Below, one piece after another: positions 18,201 through 25,954 of a DNA stretch of 50,436 nucleotides. The notes under the pieces were generated by a model. The model ran no database searches. It was not told where the DNA came from and worked only from the letters and a program-made list of their open reading frames with translations. Position numbers and translations under genes: made by a program. Source of the DNA: Leyella stercorea DSM 18206 (GTDB lineage Bacteria > Bacteroidota > Bacteroidia > Bacteroidales > Bacteroidaceae). The stretch is from positions 1-50,436 of the forward strand of contig NZ_JH379423.1 in NCBI RefSeq assembly GCF_000235885.1, in the 5' to 3' direction. How positions within the stretch are numbered: the stretch's first letter is position 1; each line of letters begins with the position of its first letter.

Positions 18201-18880
18201 TCTGCCTTCGGGTCCTTGATGAGGAACTGAGCGGTTACGGTCAAGTCCTTAACGTCGCGGTAGCAACCAGGCTGATTAAGCTCGTGAGAGCTAAGACCTG
18301 TGCCTGCACCCGGAGAGTACGGCTGGATAGTGTAACCCTTGAAGAGCAAGCCCTTGTTGTAGAGCTGCTTCAGAAGCCACCACAGAGTCTCTATGTATTT
18401 ATTGTCGTATGTGATGTACGGATTGTCGAGGTCTACAAAGTATCCCATCTCTTCGGTGAGCTTGCGCCACTCGGCTGTGAACATCATGACGTTCTCGCGG
18501 CACTTGTGGTTGTACTCTTCTGTAGAGATATACTTCTCCGAATCCTTATTGTCAATATCCTTCTTTGTAATGCCAAGCTCCTTCTCTACGCCAAGCTCAA
18601 CGGGAAGACCATGGGTATCCCAACCAGCCTTGCGCGGCACCTGAAAACCGTTCATTGTCTTATAGCGGTTGAAGGTATCCTTAATTGCACGAGCAAGCAC
18701 ATGGTGGATGCCCGGATGTCCGTTCGCCGAAGGAGGACCTTCGAAGAAGATAAATTGCGGACAGCCTTCGCGCTCATCGATAGACTTGTGGAAGACATCA
18801 AACTTCATCCACTTGTCTAAAATCTCTTTGTTTGTTTCAACGAGATTGAAACCTTTGTGTTCAACAAATTTGTTCGACAT
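15257..18880 (-). CDS. ileS: Isoleucyl-tRNA synthetase
   Basis: Charges tRNA-Ile with isoleucine. From the ATG at 18880 the protein has 1,207 residues, which is long and fits the larger IleRS type. The class I signatures are visible: the HIGH-like HPGIHH (55-60) after PPSANG, and KMSKHLGN for KMSKS. The editing domain lies between them, and the tRNA-binding and C-terminal regions follow. The frame is open to 18940, but that start lies upstream of the predicted transcription start (-7 at 18918-18925) and is rejected. It is the first gene of the run towards lspA and nadC. Confidence 0.97.
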   Translation of the reverse strand: MSNKFVEHKGFNLVETNKEILDKWMKFDVFHKSIDEREGCPQFIFFEGPPSANGHPGIHHVLARAIKDTFNRYKTMNGFQVPRKAGWDTHGLPVELGVEKELGITKKDIDNKDSEKYISTEEYNHKCRENVMMFTAEWRKLTEEMGYFVDLDNPYITYDNKYIETLWWLLKQLYNKGLLFKGYTIQPYSPGAGTGLSSHELNQPGCYRDVKDLTVTAQFLIKDPKAEWTKWGKPYFVAWTTTPWTLPSNVALCVGPKIDYVAVETYNLYSGEPATLVMAENLVKSYLKADQECTEGELLPFDKEKKLCPWRIVDRMKGTELEGLHYAQLMPWVKPCEKVDDQAPAFVLDYAAAHADKVFASEDGRDKFVEMESEAFRVILGDYVTTDDGTGIVHIAPTFGADDAKVAKDANIPALYLINKKGETRPMVDLQGKFYAIEDLDNNFLNACVDKVLYAHHAGDYVKNAYDPKFNADGVWDKAASDKAEDLNVVLCMELKQEGKAFRTEKHVHNYPHCWRTDKPILYYPLDSWFIKDTACKERMVELNKTINWQPESTGSGRFGNWLENLNDWNLSRSRFWGTPLPIWRDDKRGEKCIGSLAELYVEIEKAVAAGVMASNPLKDNGFVPGDYSKENYDRVDLHRPYVDNIVLVNDEGQPMHRESDLIDVWFDSGSMPYAQLHYPFEGEMARGTEDDRKALVNSNYEGVAIPPKFFPADFINEGVDQTRGWFFTLHAIATMVFDSVAFKNVISSGLVLDAKGNKMSKHLGNAVNPFDQIEEYGADAVRFYMMTNSEPWDNLKYDPKGVDEVRRKFFGTLYNTYSFFSGYANVDEFDAKAELVPVAERPEIDRWVLSVLNTLVKNVTKEMEDYDPTRAGRLIIDFVNNDLSNWYVRLNRKRFWGTDMSKDKLAAYQTLYACLKTVAKLLAPFAPFFADQLYCDLGVNELEGTESVHLAKFPVADESLIDSELESRMGMAQTITSMIHALRKKVNIAVRQPLQAIMVPAASEEQRRHIEAVKDLILSEVNVKELRFVEGNGVLVKKVKCNFRTMGKKFGKLMKGIAAAVSAFDQEQIALFENNGSIVVNVEGQDVTVEVADVEIISEDIPGWLVSNEGNLTVALEIELTDELRNEGMARELISRIQNIRKESGLEITDRIHVTVSPNERIENAIAGYADYIKSQVLALDINVAENDGVEVEIDDFKLNVKIVKN

Positions 18881-18917
18881 GTTTATATGTGTTTTTATAT
18901 TTTCTATATTTAAGTTG

Positions 18918-18925
18918 CAAAGATA
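18918..18925 (-). promoter_or_regulatory. -7 element of the ileS promoter
   Basis: TATCTTTG on the minus strand; TTTG at 18952-18949, 23 bp upstream, may be the -33 element. It fixes the ileS start at 18880, leaving a leader of about 30 nt. Confidence 0.6.
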
Positions 18926-19041
18926 CGCAAAATCGCGCATATTACGAGCAAAGTATATTGCATTTTAATTAAATGTTTGAAAAAAATGTTCCAACTGCAA
19001 CTATTATCTTACAATATTATTGATGTTCATGGCTCTTAGCG

Positions 19042-19117
19042 TGATGTTTTAAGCAGGTCAACCTAAACTTTTCGGTAGCTCACACTAAACTTTTGAGTTC
19101 GTCAACTTGATGTTTTA
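19042..19117 (+). repeat. Mosaic of short reiterated words between ileS and metA
   Basis: Three words each occur twice in direct orientation: TGATGTTTTA at 19042 and 19108, GTCAAC at 19057 and 19101, and CTAAACTTTT at 19063 and 19085. Their order is A-B-C-C-B-A. The gene-free stretch 18881-19307 otherwise holds the two promoters, the 22-bp tandem repeat and a small palindrome; no gene was seen in it. Confidence 0.6.
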
Positions 19118-19128
19118 CAACCGTTCAC

Positions 19129-19194
19129 CGTACGCAATCCAATCGGACGGCGTACGCAATCCAATCAGACACCGTACGCAATCCAATCAGGCGG
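19129..19194 (+). repeat. Three tandem copies of a 22-bp repeat
   Basis: Units at 19129-19150, 19151-19172 and 19173-19194 share CGTACGCAATCCAATC and differ only in the last six bases; a degenerate fourth copy (CGAACGC) follows. There are no unique spacers, so it is not a CRISPR array. It lies about 110 bp before metA, upstream of its promoter. Confidence 0.85.
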
Positions 19195-19224
19195 CGAACG
19201 CTACGCGATGCCAGGTATTTAGCA

Positions 19225-19237
19225 TTTGCATTGCAAA
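19225..19237. promoter_or_regulatory. Small palindrome upstream of metA
   Basis: TTTGCATTGCAAA is a perfect 6-bp inverted repeat around one T, centred about 45 bp before the metA -7 element. It could be an operator half-site; no regulator is implied by the sequence. Confidence 0.3.
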
Positions 19238-19275
19238 AAACATGGTTGTAATGCTACAATGCACAATATTTTCAG

Positions 19276-19283
19276 TAATTTTG
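19276..19283 (+). promoter_or_regulatory. -7 element of the metA promoter
   Basis: TAATTTTG matches the consensus and lies 24 bp before the ATG at 19308. It rules out the long N-terminal extension open from 19107. No clear -33 element was found. Confidence 0.55.
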
Positions 19284-19307
19284 CATAGAACAAACAAATC
19301 AGTATAT

Positions 19308-20192
19308 ATGTCATTAATATTACCGGACGGACTTCCTGCTATAGAGAGTCTGAAAGAAGAAAACATATTTATAGAAAACCGTGCTCAAACAGAGGACAGG
19401 AGCACACGCAAACTGAAGATAGCTCTTCTCAACATCATGCCGATAAAAGAGACTACAGAAACCGATTTTGCAAGGGTACTCTCCTACTCGCCGCTCAACA
19501 TAGAGTTGACGCTAATGAAGTTGAGAACACACACGCCAAAACACGCTTCGCCTGAGCACATGGAGCGTTTCTACACCTATTTCGACGAACTAAAAGACGA
19601 GAAGTTCGACGGATTTATCGTGACTGGCGCGCCGATTGAGCACCTTGAGTTTGAGGACGTAAGCTACTGGAAGGAACTTTCGGAGATATTCGCTTGGGCT
19701 GATGCCAACGTAAAGAGCACGCTCTACATCTGCTGGGCGGCACAAGCCGGACTCTATTATCACTACGGAGTGCCTAAGCACCAGTTGCCGACAAAAAAGT
19801 TCGGCATCTTTCGTCAGAAAGTGATGACCCCTACACTGCCTCTGTTCCGCGGTTTCGACGACACGTTCAATATGCCGCACAGTCGCCATACCGAGGTGCG
19901 CGCGGAGGAGATACGCATACACTCGGAATTGGACATCGTAGCCGAGTCGGCGGAGAGTGGAACGAGCATCGTATATGCGCACAACGGCAGACAGATATTC
20001 ATAACCGGACACATGGAGTATGAGCCGTACACGCTCGACAAGGAGTATCGTCGCGACAAGGACAAGCGCGATGATGTGGATGTGCCGCAGAACTATTATA
20101 TTGACGACAATCCGGCGAACAAGCCTAACGTGACTTGGCGTGCGCACGCCAATCTGCTGTTCAACAACTGGATAAACTACTATTTGCTATGA
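19308..20192 (+). CDS. metA: Homoserine O-acyltransferase MetA (Glu111 type, probably acetyl-CoA dependent)
   Basis: First committed step of methionine synthesis from homoserine. The 294-residue protein carries Cys142 (YICWAAQAG), His235 and Glu237 (GHMEYE), the MetA triad at the same numbers as the Escherichia coli enzyme. Residue 111, in GAPIEHLEF, is Glu; E. coli, which uses succinyl-CoA, has Gly there, while Glu111 is linked to acetyl-CoA use in characterised members. The product is therefore predicted to be O-acetylhomoserine. The ATG at 19308 gives the standard MSLILPDGLPA start. Its TGA stop overlaps the next ATG (ATGA), which suggests coupling with the U32 gene. Confidence 0.93.
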   Translation: MSLILPDGLPAIESLKEENIFIENRAQTEDRSTRKLKIALLNIMPIKETTETDFARVLSYSPLNIELTLMKLRTHTPKHASPEHMERFYTYFDELKDEKFDGFIVTGAPIEHLEFEDVSYWKELSEIFAWADANVKSTLYICWAAQAGLYYHYGVPKHQLPTKKFGIFRQKVMTPTLPLFRGFDDTFNMPHSRHTEVRAEEIRIHSELDIVAESAESGTSIVYAHNGRQIFITGHMEYEPYTLDKEYRRDKDKRDDVDVPQNYYIDDNPANKPNVTWRAHANLLFNNWINYYLL

Positions 20193-22105
20193 GTAACGGA
20201 TTAAGAAAGATAGAACTCTTGGCACCTGCCAAGAATCTCGAATGCGGCATCGCAGCCATCTACCATGGTGCTGATGCCGTATATATCGGTGCAGCCCAGT
20301 TCGGTGCTCGCCAGACTGCCGGTAACAGCACGGATGATATTGCCGAACTAACCCGATATGCGCATCAGTTCGGTGCGGCGGTGTACGTCACGGTGAATAC
20401 TATCGTCTACGAGAAAGAACTTGCTGCCCTGGAGCATCTATTAAAACAGCTTGTAGAGATGGGCGTTGACGCTATACTGGTGCAGGATATGGCTGTACTC
20501 GAAATCTACAAGAAGCTGAAGGCTGAATACATGACACGCGGTTATCGCATGCCGGCTTTGCACGCTTCTACGCAGACCGACAACCGCTCAGCCGACAAGG
20601 TGAAGTGGCTGAAGGAGAACGGCTTCGAGCGTGTGGTATTGGCTCGTGAGTTGTCGTTAGAGGAGATTACGGATATACACAAGGCGCATCCTGATGTGGA
20701 GCTTGAGGCGTTCGTGCATGGTGCGTTGTGCGTGAGCTATTCGGGTGCGTGCTATGCTTCGCAGTATTTCTTCAACCGCAGTGCCAACAGAGGCGAGTGC
20801 GCGCAGTTCTGCCGTATGGCGTTCGACCTGAAGGATAGTGACGGCGAGACTCTCATCGAGGATAGCTATCTGCTTTCGCTTAAGGATATGTGCCAGCTCG
20901 ACCGTCTGGGCGATCTGCTCGAAGCGGGTGTCTGCTCGCTGAAGATTGAAGGCAGACTGAAGGATGCCAACTACGTGAAGAATGTGGTGGCTACATATAG
21001 CGAGGCACTAAACGCTTACATCGCAAAGCATACAGGCAAGTATTGCCGTTCGTCGTATGGTCGGTGTACCTACACATTCACTCCTGCTTTGGAGAAGACA
21101 TTCAACCGCGGATTTACGCACTACTTCTTCAACGGACGACAGAAGGATATCTCGTCGTTCAACACACCGAAGGCTATGGGCGAATACGTGGGGTATGTCA
21201 AGGAAATTCGCCGTGGGTCGTTCAATGTGGCAGGTACTGCAATGTTCGCCAACGGCGACGGTCTGTGCTTCTTCAACAGACAGAAAAAGTTGGAAGGTTT
21301 CCGCGTAAACCGCGTGGAAAACAACCGCCTCTTTCCTCTCACTATGCCTAAGAATCTGGAGCCGGGCATGGCGCTCTATCGCAATAACGACATCGAGTTT
21401 GAGCGTGCCATGCAGGGCAAGACAGCTACACGCAAGTTGCAGGTAAGATTCGTCGTGGATGTTGTAAACGGCAAACTTACATTTACAGCCACGGACGAAT
21501 GCGGACGCAGCGCAAATGTAGTGCTCAAAGAAACTCCAGAAAAGGCTCAGAAGTCGCAGCATGACAATATTGTGAAACAGCTCGAGAAACTCGGCAATAC
21601 TGTTTGGACTGCTAATGAAATCAGCATCAACAACTCGGCTGATGAATTCTTCATTCCGTCAAGCCGTCTCGCTGCGGTACGCAGAGAATTACTCGAAGCA
21701 TTGGAGGACACTCCAGTCTCTAACCATACTGATAAGCAAGCGGTTGGTGAGACTGCGACTAATAGCATAAACGCAAACAATACAGTTTATGCAGACACAA
21801 TAAATATCGCAAATGTAGCAAACACAACAGCGCAAAACTATTATGCAGCACATGGCGTAAAGAACGCACCAACGGCTTTCGAGTTGAACTCTGACTACAA
21901 GGCAGGTAGCACTACGGCCCCCTCTGCCGTACCTCCGCTTATGACGTGTCGCTACTGCCTGCGTTACGCCTTGGGCTATTGCGTGAAGAATGGTGGCAAA
22001 CGTCCCACATGGCATGAGCCACTACATCTTGAAGCAAAGAACGGCATACGTGTGCGCCTTGCATTCAATTGTGCAAAATGTCAGATGGAGGTTTACGCAG
22101 AATAG
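20189..22105 (+). CDS. Peptidase U32-family protein (RNA hydroxylation type)
   Basis: A 638-residue member of the U32 family, which includes RlhA (23S rRNA C2501 hydroxylation), TrhP (tRNA wobble uridine hydroxylation) and UbiU/UbiV. The N-terminal TIM-barrel part starts IELLAPAKN. Cys181, Cys188, Cys204 and Cys208 cluster in the region where relatives bind an iron-sulfur cluster, followed by LKIEGRLK. The C-terminus adds TCRYCLRYALGYC and a late CAKC pair, a second probable metal site. The length fits RlhA-like proteins. The ATG at 20189 overlaps the metA stop; the longer start at 20135 lies inside metA and is rejected. Which RNA is modified cannot be told here. Confidence 0.85.
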   Translation: MSNGLRKIELLAPAKNLECGIAAIYHGADAVYIGAAQFGARQTAGNSTDDIAELTRYAHQFGAAVYVTVNTIVYEKELAALEHLLKQLVEMGVDAILVQDMAVLEIYKKLKAEYMTRGYRMPALHASTQTDNRSADKVKWLKENGFERVVLARELSLEEITDIHKAHPDVELEAFVHGALCVSYSGACYASQYFFNRSANRGECAQFCRMAFDLKDSDGETLIEDSYLLSLKDMCQLDRLGDLLEAGVCSLKIEGRLKDANYVKNVVATYSEALNAYIAKHTGKYCRSSYGRCTYTFTPALEKTFNRGFTHYFFNGRQKDISSFNTPKAMGEYVGYVKEIRRGSFNVAGTAMFANGDGLCFFNRQKKLEGFRVNRVENNRLFPLTMPKNLEPGMALYRNNDIEFERAMQGKTATRKLQVRFVVDVVNGKLTFTATDECGRSANVVLKETPEKAQKSQHDNIVKQLEKLGNTVWTANEISINNSADEFFIPSSRLAAVRRELLEALEDTPVSNHTDKQAVGETATNSINANNTVYADTINIANVANTTAQNYYAAHGVKNAPTAFELNSDYKAGSTTAPSAVPPLMTCRYCLRYALGYCVKNGGKRPTWHEPLHLEAKNGIRVRLAFNCAKCQMEVYAE

Positions 22106-22135
22106 TAACAATCTTAATTGAAAAGGAATTAGTTA

Positions 22136-23179
22136 ATGCACAGATTTGTAAAATTCATATCATTACTGATAACAACGATGGCGTTGGTAGGGTGTTACCA
22201 TTCTAATCCGAATGGTAAAGTTCTGCCTTCGACTGCTTCATCCTCTACGCAGACACATGAAGTGGCAGGATATAATCTCGACAGTGTAAGCGAGATGCAG
22301 AACTTCAACTACGAATTTTACAAGACTCACCACTATGCACAGAACTATAACTTCGTTGTGAGGAAAGACTCCATACATCTGCTCAAGCAACAACCAGAGG
22401 AGATGCTGAGCAATATGGAAATCGACTCATTCGCAATAAAGAAGAATTCGCACATCGTGGTGGCTGACATAAAGATACTGAAAGATGACCCAATAGACTC
22501 GGTTTGGATCGAAATAGCAAGCGATCAATACGAATTTGGCTGGATACACGAGAGCGAATTACTAAAGTCGGTGGTACCCGACGATCCCATATCACAGTTC
22601 ATACTGACGTTCTCCGACGTACACCTGCTCATATTCCTCATCATTATCAGTTTGATAGCAGGAGGCTATGTTGTGTATCGCCTGCAACGTCGAAAAGTAA
22701 AGGTAGTACATTTCGACGATATCGACTCGTTCTATCCAACCCTGTTGGCAATAACCGTAGCTGCAGCAGCTACATTCTATTCGAGTATCCAGCTCTTTGC
22801 ACCCGACACATGGCATTACTTCTACTTCCATCCCACGCTGAACCCATTTGCCTTGTCGCCAATACTCGCTGTGTTCTTGATATCGGTATGGTCAATGATG
22901 ATAATCCTCATCGCCACCATTGATGATGTCTATCATAAGCTTTCGCCAACAGCAGCCACACTATACCTCTGCCGATTGGCAGCAGTCTGCGCTGCCAACT
23001 ATATAATATTCAGCATTACCACATTATATTATATAGGATATGTAATATTGGTTGCATATATATATTATGCATTAAGAGTATACGCACGCAACAACTACTT
23101 TAAATACGTATGTGGTAATTGTGGAGCAAAGCTACATAAAAAGGGAGAATGTCCAAAATGTGGAGCTATGAATTCATAG
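22136..23179 (+). CDS. Membrane lipoprotein with C-terminal zinc ribbon
   Basis: A 347-residue protein of unknown function. The signal peptide ends in a lipobox (ALVGC, Cys20). A soluble region (about 21-155), perhaps SH3-like near WIHESELL, is followed by four or five hydrophobic segments (about 160-320) and then a CxxC...CxxC zinc ribbon (Cys326/329/339/342). With an even number of helices the ribbon and the lipidated N-terminus would lie on the same side of the membrane; with an odd number the ribbon would be cytoplasmic. It starts 30 bp after the U32 gene. The last codons lie in a palindromic terminator. Confidence 0.75.
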   Translation: MHRFVKFISLLITTMALVGCYHSNPNGKVLPSTASSSTQTHEVAGYNLDSVSEMQNFNYEFYKTHHYAQNYNFVVRKDSIHLLKQQPEEMLSNMEIDSFAIKKNSHIVVADIKILKDDPIDSVWIEIASDQYEFGWIHESELLKSVVPDDPISQFILTFSDVHLLIFLIIISLIAGGYVVYRLQRRKVKVVHFDDIDSFYPTLLAITVAAAATFYSSIQLFAPDTWHYFYFHPTLNPFALSPILAVFLISVWSMMIILIATIDDVYHKLSPTAATLYLCRLAAVCAANYIIFSITTLYYIGYVILVAYIYYALRVYARNNYFKYVCGNCGAKLHKKGECPKCGAMNS

Positions 23180-23190
23180 CTCCACATTTT
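23155..23190. terminator. 36-nt perfect palindrome overlapping two convergent stop codons
   Basis: Each 18-nt half (AAAATGTGGAGCTATGAA and its exact complement) meets at 23172/23173. It encodes the last residues of the zinc-ribbon lipoprotein, includes its TAG stop, and reaches the stop codon of the opposing VTT gene. A/T ends on both sides fit a bidirectional terminator. Confidence 0.8.
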
Positions 23191-23641
23191 AGAATAAGAA
23201 TGTACCACCAAAGGCAAGTATTACGTATCGTAAGAGTTTTCCTACGGCTATTGTCGTAAAAGCGATAGGTATGTTTGCCTTCATTAGTCCAAGCATAATA
23301 GTTATGGCACTTCCAAGAATCGGAAGAAATGCAAATATACCCATGAATGCGCCTCTACCACCCATGAAGCGTTCCGCCTTCTTCAGGCTCTCTGCACTAA
23401 CGTGCAAATATTTTTCAATCCATTCGAGTTTACCTAATCGTCCTACCCCATAGTTGAAGTAAGATCCTAACGCATTGCCGATTGTTGCATATATCACGAG
23501 CGGAAGCGGCTCAAGACCTGCTGCTTGCAATGCGAGCATAACAGCCTCACTACTGAATGGGAAAAAACTACCCGCTAAGAACGATGCAACTAACATTCCC
23601 CAATATCCCCAGTCAACAAGAAAACTTAAAAGAGTGTCCAT
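23189..23641 (-). CDS. VTT/DedA-like membrane protein (YqaA family)
   Basis: A 150-residue integral membrane protein of the SNARE-associated/VTT domain group. FLAGSFFPFSSEAVMLALQ near the N-terminus and the glycine-rich GNALGSYFNYGVGR match the YqaA subfamily; relatives in the wider DedA superfamily act as lipid flippases or in membrane homeostasis. The start at 23641 (MDTLLSFL) is preferred to the open frame reaching 23818, which lies inside the upstream gene. It overlaps that gene by 16 bp, which suggests translational coupling. The stop lies 9 bp from that of the convergent lipoprotein gene. Confidence 0.85.
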   Translation of the reverse strand: MDTLLSFLVDWGYWGMLVASFLAGSFFPFSSEAVMLALQAAGLEPLPLVIYATIGNALGSYFNYGVGRLGKLEWIEKYLHVSAESLKKAERFMGGRGAFMGIFAFLPILGSAITIMLGLMKANIPIAFTTIAVGKLLRYVILAFGGTFLF

Positions 23642-24558
23642 ACGTTGCCTATTGTTATGCCAAGGGTTATTAATATGATTATGTAGAATGAAACATTTGT
23701 AACCTTTGTGTTCGTGAGCGCAATATAATGTGCTATCATTGGAGCAGTATTGACAATCAACAATGTCAAGAGAGGCTCTATCTGATTGGGTTGAAGCGCA
23801 ATAAACACCATCAAACAAAGATTCATAACCGAGAATATCTCGAACAGCATACGCGTGCGGATTTTGTCCTTATAGTTGTTCAAGCGGAAATGTATCATAC
23901 CTGTAATGGAAAGCAACGCAACAAAACACAGGGTAAAAATCTCTGCACGGCTCACTACTTGCCAGTCGGCTAATGGTCCAAATTCAAGTAAGGCTTTAAA
24001 ATGTGGTACTATCAGTAATGCATTACCTGAAAACACTCCGTAGGCACCGACGAACCAATAGGGCAATATTAGTCCTAAGAGTGAAGCCACAATCATGCGC
24101 ACATTACCTGCCATAATGTTAGTGAATAACAAAACCCATATAATCGGCACAAAATATAAGGTTTGAACAAATATAACACTCATTGTTCCCAATATCGCAA
24201 AGGCATAGAAAATTCTGCCAACAGCCCTCCCCTCCTGATAAATACTGAAGAAGAAAATGTAAAAAGCGATGGCAAGAACAGAAATAATGCTATTCGCAAT
24301 ATCTTCAAAAAGAAAGAACGCCATGGTCATAAGTACAAGATACGAGCATGAAACCATGCGGCTGAATATACGAATCAGGGCGTTCACATTATTCAACTGG
24401 AACATTAGGTAACCTGCAAAACCAAGCAAGGCCACCTGCAACCACCTGCCACCGCCAAACATACCTGACAGTGCACAAATGGTTAGTACATAAACAGTGG
24501 TTGCAGGGAGCGCAATGCGACTCTCTGCAACCTTATTTTGAAATCTTTTAACGTTCAA
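23626..24558 (-). CDS. Polytopic membrane protein of unknown function
   Basis: A 310-residue protein made almost wholly of hydrophobic helices (about ten) with short polar loops and no recognisable motif. It resembles uncharacterised membrane proteins found near purD in Bacteroidales. It lies 12 bp after purD and overlaps the VTT gene by 16 bp, so purD, this gene and the VTT gene form one unit. A transport or polymer-synthesis role is possible but not supported by any residue pattern. Confidence 0.75.
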   Translation of the reverse strand: MNVKRFQNKVAESRIALPATTVYVLTICALSGMFGGGRWLQVALLGFAGYLMFQLNNVNALIRIFSRMVSCSYLVLMTMAFFLFEDIANSIISVLAIAFYIFFFSIYQEGRAVGRIFYAFAILGTMSVIFVQTLYFVPIIWVLLFTNIMAGNVRMIVASLLGLILPYWFVGAYGVFSGNALLIVPHFKALLEFGPLADWQVVSRAEIFTLCFVALLSITGMIHFRLNNYKDKIRTRMLFEIFSVMNLCLMVFIALQPNQIEPLLTLLIVNTAPMIAHYIALTNTKVTNVSFYIIILITLGITIGNVWTLF

Positions 24559-24570
24559 ATCTAATGAGAA

Positions 24571-25839
24571 TTATAAATCCTGACCGATGTCTCTACGGAA
24601 ATACTTGTCCGTAAACTCTATCTTCTGTGCTTGAGTGAATGAGTTCTGCAAAGCCTCTGACTTGTCCTTGCCATAAGAACTTACGGCAATAACACGTCCA
24701 CCGTTTGTCACAACCTTGCCGTTTTGCATCTTTGTGCCTGCGTGGAACACTACAGAGTCTTCAATCTTATCAAGGCCAGTTATCTCGTAGCCCTTTGCAT
24801 AAGTCTGCGGATAGCCGCCACTTACAAGCATTACACATACTGCAGCACGCTCATCAAACTCAATGTCGCGCTTATCAAGGTTACCCTCTGCAACACCTTC
24901 AAACAAGTCGACGATATCGCTCTTCAGACGCAACATTACGGTTTCGGTTTCTGGATCGCCCATTCGGCAGTTGTACTCAATAACCATAGGTTCACCCTCG
25001 ACATTGATAAGTCCGAAGAAGATGAAGCCCTTGTATTCGATGTTTTCTTCAGCAAGACCCTCTACTGTGGGACGGATAATGCGGTCTTCAACCTTCTGCA
25101 TCCATTCCTTTGTAGCGAACGGAACTGGCGAAACGCTACCCATACCGCCGGTATTAAGACCCGTATCATGCTCACCGATGCGTTTGTAGTCCTTTGCCTC
25201 GGGCAGAATCTTATAGTTCTTACCATCAGTCAAAGCAAACACAGAGCACTCTATGCCGCTAAGGAACTCCTCGATAACTACGCGGGCTGAAGCGTTGCCG
25301 AACATACCACCAAGCATCTCCTTAAACTCCTTCTTTGCCTCTTCAAGTGTGGGGAGGATTAGAACGCCCTTGCCTGCGCACAGACCATCAGCCTTAAGCA
25401 CATAAGGAGCCTTCAATGTCTCAAGGAACTTCAGACCTTTTTCTACTGTTGTGCCGTCGAATGTCTCGTATTTTGCTGTCGGAATGTTGTGGCGCTTCAT
25501 GAACTGCTTTGCAAAGTCCTTGCTACCTTCCAGAACAGCACCTGACTTTGACGGACCGATAACCGGAACGTTCTTTGTGCGCTCGTCGTTCTTGAAGTCA
25601 TCATATACGCCCTTCACCAATGGATCTTCCGGTCCGACAATTACCATGTCTACACCATTCTCCACAACGAAGTTCTTCAAAGCCTCAAAGTCATCGGCTT
25701 TAATATCTACATTCTCACCGACATTCTGTGTGCCTGCGTTACCTGGAGCGATAAAGAGCTTCTCCACCTTTGCGCTTTGAGCGATTTTCCAGGCCAATGC
25801 GTGCTCACGGCCACCGCTTCCTAACAATAGAACTTTCAT
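24571..25839 (-). CDS. purD: Phosphoribosylamine-glycine ligase PurD
   Basis: ATP-grasp ligase that joins glycine to phosphoribosylamine in purine synthesis. From the ATG at 25839 it has 422 residues, the family norm. It shows the N-terminal [35 protein letters not shown] and the metal-binding [11 protein letters not shown]. The open frame to 25905 is rejected because homology begins at [10 protein letters not shown]. It lies downstream of a DPP-IV-type peptidase gene, separated by a strong hairpin. Confidence 0.96.
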   Translation of the reverse strand: MKVLLLGSGGREHALAWKIAQSAKVEKLFIAPGNAGTQNVGENVDIKADDFEALKNFVVENGVDMVIVGPEDPLVKGVYDDFKNDERTKNVPVIGPSKSGAVLEGSKDFAKQFMKRHNIPTAKYETFDGTTVEKGLKFLETLKAPYVLKADGLCAGKGVLILPTLEEAKKEFKEMLGGMFGNASARVVIEEFLSGIECSVFALTDGKNYKILPEAKDYKRIGEHDTGLNTGGMGSVSPVPFATKEWMQKVEDRIIRPTVEGLAEENIEYKGFIFFGLINVEGEPMVIEYNCRMGDPETETVMLRLKSDIVDLFEGVAEGNLDKRDIEFDERAAVCVMLVSGGYPQTYAKGYEITGLDKIEDSVVFHAGTKMQNGKVVTNGGRVIAVSSYGKDKSEALQNSFTQAQKIEFTDKYFRRDIGQDL

Positions 25840-25886
25840 TATATAATAATGTTTAATGATTAATGATTCGTGTTTTGTTGAAATTG

Positions 25887-25942
25887 CAGGAGGGTGTAAC
25901 GGCAAATAGTTTAAGATGTTTACCGGCCGTTACGCCCTCCTG
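25887..25942 (-). terminator. Long hairpin between the S9 peptidase gene and purD
   Basis: A 17-bp stem (CAGGAGGGTGTAACGGC with a near-complement at 25926-25942) around a 22-nt loop, 12 bp past the peptidase stop. It has no T tract on the minus strand and one A-C mismatch there, while on the plus strand that pair is a G-U wobble. It may be a weak terminator or RNA 3'-end structure. Confidence 0.5.
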
Positions 25943-25954
25943 TTTATATAGATA

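Noticed and set aside
18881..18940. N-terminal extension of IleS
   Set aside because: The -7 element at 18918-18925 lies inside it, and homology begins at MSNKF.
19129..19194. CRISPR array
   Set aside because: Repeats are directly adjacent without spacers and there are no cas genes in the window.
19107..19307. N-terminal extension of MetA reading through the 22-bp repeats
   Set aside because: The family start MSLILPDG and the -7 element at 19276-19283 place the start at 19308.
20135..20188. Earlier start of the U32 gene inside metA
   Set aside because: The ATGA overlap at 20189 gives the family N-terminus; the extension has no similarity.
23642..23818. Long N-terminus for the VTT protein
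   Set aside because: It is the antisense-like alternate frame of the neighbouring membrane-protein gene and lacks hydrophobic or family features.
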